Part shown: one piece after another, positions 48,029 to 61,100 of the stretch | Numbering within the stretch: the first letter of the stretch is position 1 | Layout of the letters: every line of letters starts with the position of its first letter | NCBI GenBank assembly: GCA_020809705.1 | Contig: CP085830.1 | Location: 4,526,001 to 4,590,000 of the forward strand | Reading direction: 5' to 3' | Length of the DNA: 64,000 nt | DNA from: Calonectria ilicicola | Lineage: Eukaryota > Ascomycota > Sordariomycetes > Hypocreales > Nectriaceae | Notes under the pieces: model-generated | Database searches by the model: none | Told to the model about the DNA's origin: nothing | Seen by the model: the letters and a program-made list of their open reading frames with translations, nothing else | Program-made: the position numbers and the translations under genes

Positions 48029-49417
48029 ATGAGCGTGGTTCGGGCCAACCGTGTCGCCCTCCTGGCCGCCGCCGTATTCTTCACAATCTTTATGGGTTTG
48101 GTACACTTCCACCTCGGTGATTCTACAAGCATGTGCGTAATCTCAGCTTTCATTTCCAACATGGAATCCAGCTAACATCATCTCCAAAGCTCTGACCCCG
48201 AACCATTAAGCAACCCGAACAATGCGCCACCTCCACCACCTGGCCCTATTGTAACGGCCGTTCCAGACGAGAAAAAACCGGACGAGAAAAAGCCAGACGT
48301 GAAGCCTACGAGCAATCCTACAGTGAATACCAATAAGCCTTCTCCTACCGCTACAGAAGAGGAACCCGACAAGCTTGAAATCGCTCCCGCTCCTCCCGTT
48401 GCAAATGTCGATGCCTTCCACCCCGAACAATGGGTATTCCCCGCCGTGAAGCCCGACTCCCCCGAGTATGCCTCTTATGGCCACTGGCCCGACAAGCTCC
48501 CCGAAGGCAAGAAGCCACTCTGGACCGAGTCTTTGGGCAAGAAACTCTGCATCATCGATATGGAAAGCCGCAGCTTCGACAAACCTGGCCAGCTCTGGTC
48601 CGATCGCATGACCTGGAATCACAGCGAGGAAGTTCACGGTCCATCTGGTGGAAGTTTGAACCACTGGGCTTATGGTAGGTTTTTATCTCGTTCGTGACCG
48701 CCGCCCGCTTCTAATGTTAATATCTCGACAGCCAAGATCCACGGATACCAATACTACTACGTCAAGATCAACACCTACGCTGACCGCCGCGATTCATGGA
48801 AGAAACCATCGGTCCTGTCCAAGATTGTCAAGAACCACGATGTCTGCATCTTTATCGATTCCGATGCCCTGTTCAATCACCTGGAGCTTCCCATGGAATG
48901 GTTGATGAATTATTGGGGTGTTCAACCCAAGCAACATGCCATGTCTCTTCCCTTCGATCCCGACACGGCCCACAATCTGGACCGACACGGAAAACTATTC
49001 CTGAATACCGGATTCATGATTCTACAGAATACCCCCAAGCTTTACGAGATTTTCAAGGAATGGGACGACTGCCCCAACGAAGGCGGCAAGTACCCTGACT
49101 GCACCGAGTTCCGAAATCGCAAGGGCTGGCAACCCACCGACCAGGGCGGCTTCGGCACCTTCATTCGATACGACTACCCAGAGAATATCCTAGAACTCCC
49201 TTGTTCCGAAGCCAACGGATTCCCCGAAAGCAAGACCGAGTGTGTCGGCAAATACATCAAGCATGTGTGGCTCGGCAAGGAGGATAGACTCGTCGTCGCT
49301 GTGGGTGACGTATTTCCAGGAGTCCTGCTGGAAACCTTCCACAAGCAGTTCAACCAGGAGAAGGATATATTTTACACGACAGAAGACGCACTGATGGCTG
49401 ATGGACCGCCATTCTGA
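48029..49417 (+). CDS. GT34 galactosyl/mannosyltransferase (GMA12/MNN10 family)
   Basis: Exons 48029-48132, 48190-48674 and 48732-49417 encode 424 residues. It is a type II Golgi membrane protein: a short cytosolic MSVVRANR, a hydrophobic anchor (VALLAAAVFFTIFMGLV), then a Pro/Lys/Glu-rich stem (about residues 38-100). The catalytic domain contains NHWAYAKIHGYQYYYVKINT, the DxD metal site in VCIFIDSDALF, LFLNTGFMILQ, and a DQGGFGTF near the end. Family 34 enzymes add alpha-linked galactose or mannose to N- and O-glycans in the Golgi. Introns of 57 nt each interrupt the anchor/stem and the catalytic start. A long CT-rich leader precedes the ATG. The acceptor sugar and linkage cannot be read from sequence. 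Confidence 0.9.
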
Positions 49418-50699
49418 TTTTAGAAAATTAATTGTATATTAAAGACATTGACCGCCCAAATTGGATAGCGGCACGAGACGCGCGAGGAAAACAGCGCCTA
49501 CGGTGGATTTTGTTCTCAATTTTATCATAAAGGAAGGGGAATATGGGAGCGCGCGCATTGGAGCACACCACCGTTTACCTTATGAAAAGGATCAACGATC
49601 GTAACGATAGTACATAGATATCAGATGCTCCGGCATACTGTTCACACAAAAATTATTCCATCTCTTAATTTAATCATTCAACGTTACTCATTCTCATCAC
49701 TGAAACCATGTGACGTTGCCAACTTTATCCTTTTTTTGCCAAGACATGTTCACCGTTTTTTCATGTTTTATTCCTGTCAAGCATTCGGCACGATGAACCT
49801 TAACCAATTTAGTCATAATTCGATGCATCCTTGTCTCGTCTATCCTCGTCTTCATCAGCAATGTGTGAATCATGTTCTGCTTTACCACACCCTTCACAGT
49901 AAACTGATGGAAAAAAATTGGGCGTCGTAACGGAGACTTTGTCACAGGCCTGTTTGCGTCTGTCCTCAATTGCCCTTCCAAGTGTTGTCAATGCTTTAGG
50001 GGTTCTGGAACATCACAAAAATTAAGCTACATGTTTATCGCCTAAGCATAACAGTGGCGGTGGAGATGTAATTTACTCTTTTCTTTTCTTTTTTTCTCCT
50101 TTTCCCTCAAAAATTTCAAACTTGCATTTTTCATTTTCTGGTTTTTGGGTCTTTTTTGCTTTTTCCTAGCCTTGCTAACGCCGAGAGGTCCGAGGATTCA
50201 CGAGCGACCTTCAAATTACTCTAGGTTAGGTACCACAGGATTGATGACACTAAGGATCAGCGCTTGGAAGTAAGCATACTACTTAAACAAGCATGCCAGT
50301 GTGCTCAATGATATTTGTCGTCATGTAAATCAGCCCTAGTGACTCGTGAGACTTCAATGTCAAAGTGGGAGCTACACTCCGCTTATGGTGATGACGCCAC
50401 TCAGATCAGTCCTCGGAACTGACAAATTGAAAGGTGTTTGGATGTTGTAGGTGTGCCCAACGGTCAAGGTAATTGGATTGGAAAAAGATGACATTCCTCC
50501 GGCCGTGTTATGATAGGTGGATCAACGGCGATCTTGACTTGTTTTGCTGAAACTTGTAAGCAAATGGCCCTGAGACACAGGGCTCTGTAGGACGGGCATG
50601 AAGAAGTGACGTTTTCCTAACTAAAATATAAGAGTCGATGCCCTTGGTGAAGGGTAGTAGCTACGGTCGATGCACTTGACCTGGAACTGATTAACCAAC
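49418..50699. other. Intergenic region
   Basis: 1.3 kb with a T-rich stretch near 50080-50160. No gene supported. Confidence 0.45.
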
Positions 50700-52486
50700 A
50701 TGCACCCGCGGAATATTATCCTCAACTGTTTGCTCCTCGGCTTGACTACGGCTAGGACACTGTCGCATGGCGCCGTATTCCCAGCAGCACCGTCGAGATC
50801 AGTCCTGAAATGGGCGCCTTGTCCCTCAGAGATTTTAGAGGCCACGAAGCCAAGTACTAATGCAACGTTTGATTGCACAACACTCGATGTTCCCTTGGAT
50901 TATACCCTGAAAAGCAGTGAATCTCTCCAGCTCCAGCTCCTCAGAGTGAAAGCCACCAAGAAACCGCGCAAAGGAAACGTGCTGTTCAATCCCGGAGGCC
51001 CGGGAGGGTCTGGAGTCGAAGCACTATTAGATGATGCAGACAGATATCTGGAGTAAGCCGTCTGTGTCTTCTTGTCGGTCCTGGCTTATAGTATGATTCA
51101 AGTATCCTTGGTGGACATTTCGATGTGATTGGATTTGATCCACGGTATCTGAGCCCTTCTCAAACCTGATACCGCCTATGGCTTATATCGAATTAGGGGC
51201 GCCGGTCAAACCATTCCTTTTAATTGCAATTTTACAGGGGCCTCAAACGGGACGATTTTTTCTCGCCAAACTAGAGACTCTCTCCCGCAATTTGATGCAG
51301 GGAAAACAATAACCAACAAGACCTTGAAAGAGGAGGCATCTTTCGCTGATGCCTGTTTCAAAAACCAGAAAGAATACGGTCGTTATATCGGGACGCCATT
51401 TGTAGCCCGAGATATGCTTGCCATCGTGGATGCACTAGACAAAGGTGGAAAATTGAACTATTTTGGTGTTTCTTATGGCAGCGCCTTGGGACAAGTCTTT
51501 GCGTCCATGTTCCCCGACCGCATTGGGCGCATGCTACTTGACGGAACTCTGCTTGCCACCGACTATGTTACAACGATGTCTAGTAGAACGACGCGAGATA
51601 CCGAAAAATGTCTCAATCATCTTTTCTCTGAATGTATTGAGGCCGGTCCTAGAATTTGTCGACTAGCAAATTACTCAGGGCCTCATACCTCTTCGCTGGA
51701 CCTAACAACTGCTCTCACAAGGCTCTTCGAAGAATTGATCAACAATCCCACCCTTCCACTAAACTCGGGCCTTTCCACCAAAGATTATCCATATGGAGGT
51801 GTCTCTATTCTGAACAAGCTAAAGGGCAACATCGCGAATAGTCTTGGTGCACCAACTTCGTACCCATCTGCTGTAGAAATGATCTACTTTGCTCTTGAGC
51901 ATAAGTGGAAGGAATCATTCAATGCGACAATATCAGAACCAGCATCAAAGTGGAACCGTGGCATAGATGCATTTAACGGTGTCTTGTGTCTGGACACCAC
52001 TTTCCGGGCCACATCACTGGATGACCTATATTCAATGGTACAGACTCATTTGTTGCAAGGCACATTTGCGGACTCTAGCCTGAAGAGGTTACTGCGGTGC
52101 AGTCAGTGGCGGTTTGATCCCCCGGAGCGGATCAATCTTAGTAAACTTCAAAATGTGACGACGAGTTTCCCGATTCTCTTTACCAACGGCCTCTATGACC
52201 CGATTACACCAGTTTCAAGCGCCTTTGAGGCTTCTTCTGGATTCCGAGACAGCCGTGTCTTGTTGCATGAAGGCGTTGGTGTAAGTGCTCTTCACTCAGG
52301 TTTCATTTCCCCCTTTTACTAACTTGTTCATAGCATGGTATGCTGGCACATCCATCTAACTGTACATGGAATGCTGTGCGTGAGTACTTTGAAGATGGGA
52401 CGCTGCCGCGAGTTGGTACTGTCTGTAAGCAGCCAATGTTAGCTTTCAAATATCTACGATTCTTGGTAGGAAAGGACAAGGTCTAA
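50700..52486 (+). CDS. Secreted TAP-like serine peptidase (S33, alpha/beta hydrolase)
   Basis: Exons 50700-51052, 51103-51144, 51197-52280 and 52334-52486 encode 543 residues. A signal peptide (MHPRNIILNCLLLGLTTART) precedes the start of the alpha/beta-hydrolase domain, with VLFNPGGPGGSGVEAL (oxyanion region) and FDVIGFDPRGAGQT. The nucleophile Ser is in GVSYGSALG, the Asp in FTNGLYDPITP, and the His in VGHGMLAHPSNCTW, restored by the last splice. The C-terminal third is the TAP-like domain found in Streptomyces tripeptidyl aminopeptidases and their fungal relatives, which remove short N-terminal peptides or act as proline-type aminopeptidases outside the cell. Several N-glycosylation sequons are present (for example NCT, NFT, NKT). 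Neighbours give no further hint. Confidence 0.88.
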
Positions 52487-53598
52487 GAATATGAAAACAG
52501 TAAAAGATTCTTATATTTGTTATTTCGGATAAATTGATTCATTGTTGCCTGAAGAAATCGTACACAGGAGATGGCCTGGGTGTCGTACTTTTGTCGAAAG
52601 GCTTATCACATGGGGGTTTTTACTTAATGTTCAATCAGGGGTGCACTCACCCCCGGCTTGAAATCTCGTATGACAGCAGTTTTGTAGTTCGAATCCTTCG
52701 ATATGGTTTGATGGGGCGGTCGACCAACAGTAGACAGTTGTCAAACTGGTTAAATCCTTGTTGACGCGTACTGAGCGCTAAATCACCAATAAATGCACTA
52801 ATTTAGTCTACTTTAGGTGAACTAGGGAGTGATTCCCGGAATGGTGGACACGAACCAGCCCTAAATCCTTCAATATGGGCCGACCTGCTTATGGTGCTCG
52901 GTTAGTGGGAATACCAAGCTCCGCAACTTAAAGCCGAGACGTTACATAGGCTTGATGGGTTATCATGGTAGGTGGGTGGAGTGACAAAAAGACACTGAGG
53001 CAAATTTGGGCACCATACAGGATGGTATCAAATGAACCTGGCGGTAAATACCAAATTCCACCTAATAGTTTACGATGTGAGCAAGCCATGTCTTATTCTC
53101 CCTTCCTTGAGGTCTGTGCTGGATCAATAAGCGTGCGATGGAGTGCTTATAGTGGATTGGGATGGAATATCAGAAACGCCGTTGATTTACAACCCCCACT
53201 GAAATCCCGAAAGGGTGAGAGATATGGCACCGCGCTGGTGGTCCCAAGGTTGCATCCACTTGCCCGAAGAAAGCAAATCGTTACCCGGCGGACTGGTACT
53301 GGTAAGCAGCCAGGGAACCCTTGGCACCGATACCGTTTGAAAGTCATTTGCACCAGGGTGGCGGCCCGGGTGTTGGGCCGGTTTATCCATTAGGGATAAT
53401 GGCGGTACCCCAGCTGCTCAGGAGTCTTGGGATGCAGGAGATCACTGTCAGTTTGATTGACAGTCTGGAGGAGAACCCTGGCCTTACGTTTCTCAACAAC
53501 AGCCACATATAATGGTCAACGGGCAATAGATTGCGTCGACGAAAAACACCCAAGAAAAATATGTGATGCGGAAGTAGACACTATCTTTGAAGACCACC
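52487..53598. other. Intergenic region
   Basis: 1.1 kb upstream of the PTH11-like gene. The open frames are short and motif-free. Confidence 0.45.
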
Positions 53599-54829
53599 AT
53601 GGCGTTGTGGGAAGCGGATGGCTACGGAATTTTGGCTGATAGGGTTTGCTGGGCCTTATTTGGAGTTACTACTGGTATGTTGTGTGCTACTTTTTAACCG
53701 TCAACTGTATCTAATTTCGGCATCTTCAGCTATAGTGGCCCTTCGAGTATATTGTCGAATTTTGTTCGGCCAAGAAAAACGAGGCGGTCTTGGAGTGGAT
53801 GATTATATCACCGTCTTCTGCGTTGCCATCCTTCTCCTTACCTGCATCATCGTCACCATCGGATCTCATTACGGCCTCGGACGTCATATGGAAACGCTGA
53901 AACCTAGCGATCAGGTGCAAGCTTTGAAATGTAACGTGATAATCATTTCCATCCTCATCTGGACCTTTTCTCTGCCAAAGTTTGCTATTATCGCCATTCT
54001 TAAGCGCATTCTCGATTACGGACTCAAAACATCAATCTTATTTTGGGACTCGCGCTGAGCTCGCAGGCTTGTATCTTGGCTACATCAGTTTGGTGGTTTA
54101 AACAATGCGATCCCGTCGAATTTGGATGGGATAAATCGATCGATGGAAAATGCGCCAACATTAGCGTTTTGGCCGATCTGGGCTACTTTACCTCTGCCTA
54201 CTCAGCCTTCCTTGATATATTCTTCGCCCTCTATCCGGTACCATTTATCATGAAGTTTAACATGCCGCTGAAGTCGCGGGTTGCCGTTTGTGTCGCACTT
54301 GGACTGAGCGTTTTTGCTTGCATTATTTCCATATACAAGCTTGCAATTTTTGGTAGCGTTTTTGAAGTTCTGGCAAAAGACCCAACGTGTAAGTTTTTGT
54401 TCTTAGAACGCTCCTATCCTGAAATGATCTCAATCTGGAAACACAGCTAACTGCTCTAAAACGATAGATCCTGTCCCATTTCTCGACATTCTTGGAGTTT
54501 CGGAAGGATATATTTTGATCATTTGCGCTAGCCTTCCAACTCTTGGCCCTCTTTTTCGCCTCGCCAGAGGCAAACTCACTAGTACTGACAACAGTCACAT
54601 GTCCTCGCACTTGGGGAATTCTGGCCAACGTCACTCAGTCACCACAAGCGGCACGTGGAACAATTTTAGAGGTCACAAGTTGGAGGACCCAGAGATTGGG
54701 TCCACGGTCATGGGCTCAAGCGTGGACGATATCCCCCTGGTCTCGCCACAGCTGGCATCAGCGGCCATTCAGAAAACGGTGGAATTTAGGGTGGATACAG
54801 ACAGTCGTCAATCAGGCGATTTGCGGTAG
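53599..54829 (+). pseudogene. PTH11-like rhodopsin-domain membrane protein, frameshifted
   Basis: Exons 53599-53674, 53730-54388 and 54468-54829 cover a seven-helix protein of ~365 residues. The start MALWEADGYGILADRV splices into ALRVYCRILFGQEKRGGLGVDDYI, the conserved first loop of fungal rhodopsin-domain (PTH11-like) integral membrane proteins. Later landmarks are GLGRHMETL, LKRILDYGLKTSILFW, SSQACILATSVWWFKQC and DIFFALYPVPFI. The summed exon length is one base short of a multiple of three. The frame shifts inside TTTTGGG at 54041-54047: upstream it ends at a stop 10 nt later, while the next frame continues the family sequence. This is a one-base loss or a sequencing error in a homopolymer-like run. 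PTH11-type proteins act in surface sensing in plant-associated fungi. Confidence 0.75.
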
Positions 54830-55397
54830 ATAGGGGGGGAATTCCCCGGCTTAAAGTCCCTCATAGCGAGCCGTTGGTTCAAAAGTATTATATAACGGGA
54901 TAGGATAACCCTTGACTCATGAATAACAACTTGATTGGTCGGTTTGAGGTCCGCATGCGTATGATATGTCGACATTGACCATGGGTGAAATTCTTACCCA
55001 TGTAAGAGCTGAATCTCCCAGATGCAGCAAGCTGAGGCACGGCTCCCGCTGCAACGGACCTAATATAATCCCGCGCTGTTGGGTGTGGCTTCTATTTAAG
55101 TCTAGCCTTGGCGATATGCACGCTAGGCTGCTTGCAAGGAACTGGCTGGGGTCAGGGCCTCAGTTGCCTGCGCTAGTGATAATGATCCCCGTTCCCTTGA
55201 GAAATTCCGTCTCTGAAGTGCTTAAACCCGGACTTTGTGGAGGGGTTCGACATGGGGAGAGGTAGTCGGTGAACCCAGCGCGGAGGGCGGGTTCCCCATG
55301 GTGACATACATTATCAATCCATTATTAAAGCGGTATTCATGATATGACTCGTTTCCTCGTCATTATTCATTTTCATCAGTTTAAACCAACAGAAACA
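54830..55397. other. Intergenic region
   Basis: About 570 bp holding the O-methyltransferase promoter. No other feature recognised. Confidence 0.4.
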
Positions 55398-56628
55398 ATG
55401 TCTGCTGGTGATCTTCTTGCTGCCTTGGAGGGCTTGAATGTCAACTCTTTTGCGAATGAGACTGAACGAGCCCGGGCTCGCGATGCTCTCTTCGAGACCC
55501 TCAAGAAGGTACAATCGCCATGGGATATTATCTGGCAACATAATTGGGTCAATCCTGCCACGAATGCATCTGTGAAAACGCTCATTGATGCCGGGGTATT
55601 TGACAAGTGGGCGGAGCATGGACATACTCCCAAGACATGCACAGAGCTTGCTGAGCTCACAGGCGCGGATGAGCTGGTAATCAGTATGCCATTTCCCTCC
55701 GATGGTTTTGAACTAAGCTAACAATGGAATTTTTGTAGAGCGTATGATGCGACAAATCGCCGGCCAACACCTTGTGATTGAGACGGCTGAAGACACCTTT
55801 GCACCTGCCACTTGGGCTAAGGCTCTGGCTGCTGACCCTGCATTGAAAAATGTGTATGGTACTTTTTATAGTGAGGTGAACAACCCAATGTTTCGAACAT
55901 TGCCATTCTTCCTAAGGAAAACGGGCTTCAAGAACCCAAGCGATGTGAACAATTGCAACTGGCAGTACTTGCGTGGCCCCGAGGCTAACTTCTTCCAATT
56001 CGTCGGTGCTGATCCGGCCGTGACGCGGGGATTCAATGACGCCATGGAGTGCCATTCCAAGTACAACCTTACGCCCTGGCCGGAGGTCTATCCCACCGAT
56101 ACTATTGTGGACGCAGCAAAGCCAGACCGCGCACTTGTAGTTGACGTCGGCGGCAGTAAAGGTCATGACTTGGAAAAGTTCAGCTCGCGGCATCCGAATG
56201 CCCCAGATGGTAGCCTCATCCTACAAGACCTTCCTGATATCCTCAAAGATGTGAACCCATCCTCGGCAATCACTCTGCACCCTCATGACTTTTTTACCCC
56301 TCAACCCATCAAAGGCGCCCGAGTTTACTTTATGCACAATGTGCTCCACGATTGGGAAGACACAAAGGCCATTCAAATTATTCAGCATATTGCCGGTGCG
56401 ATGGAACCAGGTTACTCAAGATTACTTGTTCATGAGAGTTTGGTGAGCAGTCATAAGCCCCTTGCACGGGTAACCACATCTGATATCACCATGATGGCAT
56501 GCTTGGCTGCTAAAGAGAGAACAGAGGGCGAATGGCGGGAGTTGATGGATAAGGCTGGTTTGCGAGTTATCAACATTTGGAGGCCCCCACAGTCTGTGGA
56601 AAGTATTGTCGAGGCAGAATTGAAATGA
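55398..56628 (+). CDS. O-methyltransferase (plant COMT-like family)
   Basis: Exons 55398-55676 and 55741-56628 (64-nt intron) encode 388 residues. The junction uses the second of two adjacent AG acceptors, giving DELRMMRQIAGQHLV. The N-terminal winged-helix dimerisation part includes WVNPATNASVKTLIDAGVFD and TCTELAELTGADE. The SAM fold has motif I LVVDVGGSKGHD, then LILQDLPDIL and YFMHNVLHDWED, whose His is the catalytic base region of family 2 O-methyltransferases. The C-terminus is EGEWRELMDKAGLRVINIWR. Fungal members methylate phenolic or polyketide hydroxyls. No polyketide synthase or NRPS gene is in the window, so it is a solitary tailoring-type enzyme here. Confidence 0.9.
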
Positions 56629-58140
56629 TGCTTTCTGCAGGGAACCTCTACGTTAGCCCATTTCGGTTAGCTGTGAGAATGAGTCACAAGATACTTTATT
56701 CGAGCAATAAGAGTTTATTATGCCATCTGAATCTCGAGAAAATATTTTTGTCCCCGTGCATGAACCGGGGTTGATGCCACCTGAACCTCAGCTTCCCCTC
56801 AACTACCTACGACTATGTCGATATCAAGTGGCGCCCTATTAAATGAGTATTGTGGTTAGTATTAGCATTGCTGTTTTTCTTTATATCTCCTAGTCATGTT
56901 GTACGAGTTCGCTCAACTGTGTGATATCAACAGTCATCTAACATATTCCAGATACTTCTTTACATCCCCTGTGATTGGAATGGTCAAAGCAATAGCCCCA
57001 GAAACGTACAAGGCAGACAAAGAGATTACAGCGAAGATTTTTCTATCGCGTCTTTTGAATGAAAATCAGAGCCTAAATTTTGTCGCGGGTACGGAATAAC
57101 GGCTTGGCTGTCTCTTGCACAGAGGAGATCGATCTTCATAGATGAGAGATTAAGCTGGAGGCATAACTCTCTCCGGTGAACACCTTAATTTGATTACAAG
57201 GGAGAGCTGAATACAAGGATTTAGCCCCTGAAAATGTAACTGCACTATTCCGATGCGTGTAAGACGAAATGAGATTTGGAGAGAATAGGTCTGTCTCATT
57301 CGTTGCCTTATTTCTAAGCCGGATTACGGATCCAGATTCTTTTATCCACGCCGAAAACGTGGAACTTTTAATCGGATATGCTGCCGTGTCGTATCCACTG
57401 AAACTAGATAAGATAGGAGAATGGATGACATATGGTAGATCCGGTCATCTGTATCCCTTGAACATGCAGCCCTGAATAGGGCGGGCGCTTAGGGTGTTCG
57501 CGTTGGCGAATCAGAACATTGATGGTACTGCAGTCAGATTTTCACATGCATCCAGAAATTAGCTCCCAAATAAGACATGAGAAACACAGGAATTACATCG
57601 CGCTTTGATACGATGCCGCTCATAACTTCGGATTGTAAAACAAGAAGTTCTTCCACGAATTTCCACGCATTTTAATCCTGCTTCGTCTCAGTGATGATGT
57701 AGTTGAAGGCTTCGGCCTTAACTAAAGATTCTTGGGGTTTGATGCCCCTATCTAGGATACCGTGTTTCGAAGTCAGCTCGGCGGCTAGCTGCATCTGATA
57801 TTTCCCTTTCTGGAGATATCCCCAATCCCTGCTGTGTCAGGCGCCGCCGATATTAAGCAGAAGGACTCCGAGACCCTGGCCCCCCCCCCCACACACACAC
57901 ACACACACACGCAAGCCAGGACGCAAGCACAATCATACACGCAAAGTGACGAACATTCAAGATCACCATTTGATAAAGGACTATATATCAGGATATCGCT
58001 GGCCCATCATCACCATCATCATCTTCAGAAACTAGCATTTCTTTCCAAGCCTTTCTATTTTTCTTTTCGTTTTTCTTGTTTTTTGCTATTCAAAGAATCA
58101 GGAATTTTGAATACAAAACAAGAAAAATTATTGATTTCTC
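56629..58140. other. Intergenic region with poly-C/(AC)n tract
   Basis: 1.5 kb without a supported gene. A C-run followed by AC repeats lies at 57880-57910. A TATATAT element at about 57982-57988 lies ~155 nt before the next ATG. Confidence 0.5.
57880..57910. repeat. Poly-C plus (AC)n microsatellite
   Basis: About 11 C followed by about 10 AC units, in the promoter region of the patatin gene. Prone to slippage. Confidence 0.9.
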
Positions 58141-61100
58141 ATGACATCATTCTACGAGCATTCTGGATTACCAGAGGTCATCTTAGGCAGAGATGGCCCT
58201 GACTTTGACTCTCGTCCACCAGTGCCCCCAAAACCAAACCAACTCTATCAAAGTGTACCAGCATTTATGGGAGTGACACCGCCAACATTGCAACTCTCAA
58301 ATATTCAGAAATCAACGCCATGTTGTGAATGTTCATCTTCAGGAAAGACATGGAAATGTGTCCAATGTGACGGTTCATTTTGCGATGACTGTTGGGTGGT
58401 GCAGCGTCCTCATTTCGTATGTAGTTTGTATCTTGCTTCCCTCCATTAGGTTAGATATTGTTGAGCTCTTGATTCTCTCTTCCTTTTTCCTTTTCCTGTT
58501 CCTTTGTGAATACGCTTTCAATTGTGTTATGCTACAAGCACTGTGGCGAAGACTTGAGGGAATAAAATGCTGATAGAGACGTTTTAGCCAGGGAAAAAAG
58601 GGATCGATGGTCGGCAACACGAAAAAGTCGATGAAGAAGTTGTTCATCGGCTAACACAAATCTTTTCCACGCCAACACAGGAAGAGCAACACTGGCGACA
58701 TGGATGCGACATCAACACTACATAGTTTGGGGTGGATAAAGAGGCAAATCAGTCTCTACCTGTATTGCATTATTCAAACCGCCTTGTTGATATCTTGCAT
58801 GAGGGCCAACTTGGGGATTCCGACCGGTTTCCACACTTAGTCTCCTTTGTTGGTCAGACTGGTACGTTTCATTACCATCATTAACGTTCGCGAAAAGATT
58901 ACTGATCATTTTCAATGCGTAGGAGCCGGGAAGAGCACAATCATAAAGATGTTGATTGACCGCGAACAGTCAAGAGCCGGAAACACACATCAATATCCAG
59001 GCCCGGTTCTTGGTATCGTTGGAGACAATATCCCGACCACGGGTGATGTGCATTTGTATGCGGATCCGGGTACCCATCGCGCACAGAAGCCAATATTGTA
59101 CGCTGACAGCGAAGGCATGACGGGAGGGGAACACACCCCAAGAGGCCTAATGCATCGCGACGGGATAGAAGGTGCAAAGAAGGGAAGAAGGCTTGGCAAA
59201 GGTAAACTCTACAAGAACCTGGCCTGTATGGCAGATAGTAAATGGTCCCGAGAATTAGCTGTGAGGAATTTATTTCCCAGAATTCTGTACACGTTTTCGG
59301 ATGTCGTTGTATTTATATTAAAGGAGGTCAGGTAAGTTATTTATATCTGAAAGGCAGAGCTTCCGCTAACATACCAAAGAACATTTGAGACTGAAGTGCT
59401 GCAGCAATTAGTTCGCTGGGCAGCAGTGTCCATTCAGAAATCAATCAATCAATCAACCACACCTACCACATATAGTAATTGTTTTGAATGCAACGGATTC
59501 AAATATTGACGAGAGTCTATGGGATACCACAACAGCAACCAATGGACTACTAGCAGATTACAAAGACTCAGTACATCATGCACAGGCTCTGCAAGAGCAA
59601 ATTGCCCAACTTAACGCACAAGGGGAGACTATTACAACTACAAAAGAACTTCTCGAGTATTACTACTCTTCTGTCACGGTAATCAGAGTGCCTTCTAAGG
59701 GACGCTACATGCAAATTGATGAGCAGATTGGGAAATTGTATCAAGTTATCCAATCAAAATGCATAGCTTCTCATGCGTACAAGATGAAGATTCGCATGCT
59801 CCTCAATGCGCAGAGACTTCCACTGTATGTTAACTCCGCATTCGACCACTTTTCGCAGCGGCTAGATGAACCGTTTGACTTTGTCGAAGAGGCGCGCCGA
59901 CATACCCCTTGGCCACAGGATCTCGGTGGCCATATTCTCAATCTCATTTTATCTTTTAATCAACATTATCAAAGATCAGGTGGGAGTACTAGTTCCCTCT
60001 CTGGGAGACTTAGTCGCCCCGTTGCATTGTGCATAATGTTAGCAGCTACCAGAGACAACACACAAGGTGACAAACGCCCTGTCTTGATACGCGAATGTCA
60101 ACATGTTGATAATTCTTAGGAACGTATTCGAGTCTGCTCAAAAGCACCTACTACAGCTCGTTGTATCAGGACTTTATGGAGTACTGTGATCACTGGATGC
60201 CTTGCTCTTTCTTAAAAGATGACCAACAATGCTGCAATGCCAGAAACTCGCACAAAAAAGGTCACCAAGCAAAAACGGGTAAAATACTAGCCCGTGGACA
60301 ATACCATTCACCATTTGAGCCACAGGCCTTTTTTAATGATTGGATTGCTGAGATTGACAACAATCTCCAAGAATTGGACAATCGCTTACAAAAGATGGTT
60401 GACAGAGACGATAGGACCCATGTTCCCACAATACACAGACAGGTCATGAGTGATTTCTACAGAACAACTGACTCTGTAGAGAGCTTTAGGAGTCACTCCA
60501 CTTGCCTTTGTTGTGTACAGAAGATTCCTGGAAATATTCTTCCCTGTGGCCACGTTCTTTGCAAAGTTGTGTTGAATCGTTTGGTTCTGATCGAGGGCAT
60601 GGACTTGTCGTCCTGAATGGCTGTCCTCTTCATCCCAGTACAACACGCTGGGAAGCCCAAATCAGATTCAAACCCCTTGAAGCTGGCGTGAGAATATTGT
60701 GTCTAGACGGGTCAGGATCAAGGTCGAAATTGTATTTCGGAAACTAATTTGATATACAGTGGTGGCGCGCGCGGCATAGTCGAGTTGACCATCCTTGAGG
60801 TCCTTGAGCGTGAGCTTGGAAAACATATTCCGATTCAGAACTTCTTCGATTTGATAGTTGGAACGAGGTATTTTGTTGCTTGGAACCTATCACAGAATTA
60901 CAAAACTAACAGGAAACAGCACGGGCGGCATTATTGCCCTCGGTCTGGGTGTCAAACGTTGGCCCGTCAGCGACACTAAGAACCATTTCAAGAGCCTCTG
61001 CCAACAAGCTTTTACATCGAGAGTACCTCAAAAGATTAAAAAGATCACCCTAATCAGTAGTAAAAGCTATTACAAATCGAAGCCATGGGAATCTGCGCTT

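Noticed and set aside
52680..52740. Possible tRNA B-box (GTTCGAATCC)
   Set aside because: No matching A-box, no acceptor stem pairing and no anticodon arm could be placed around it.
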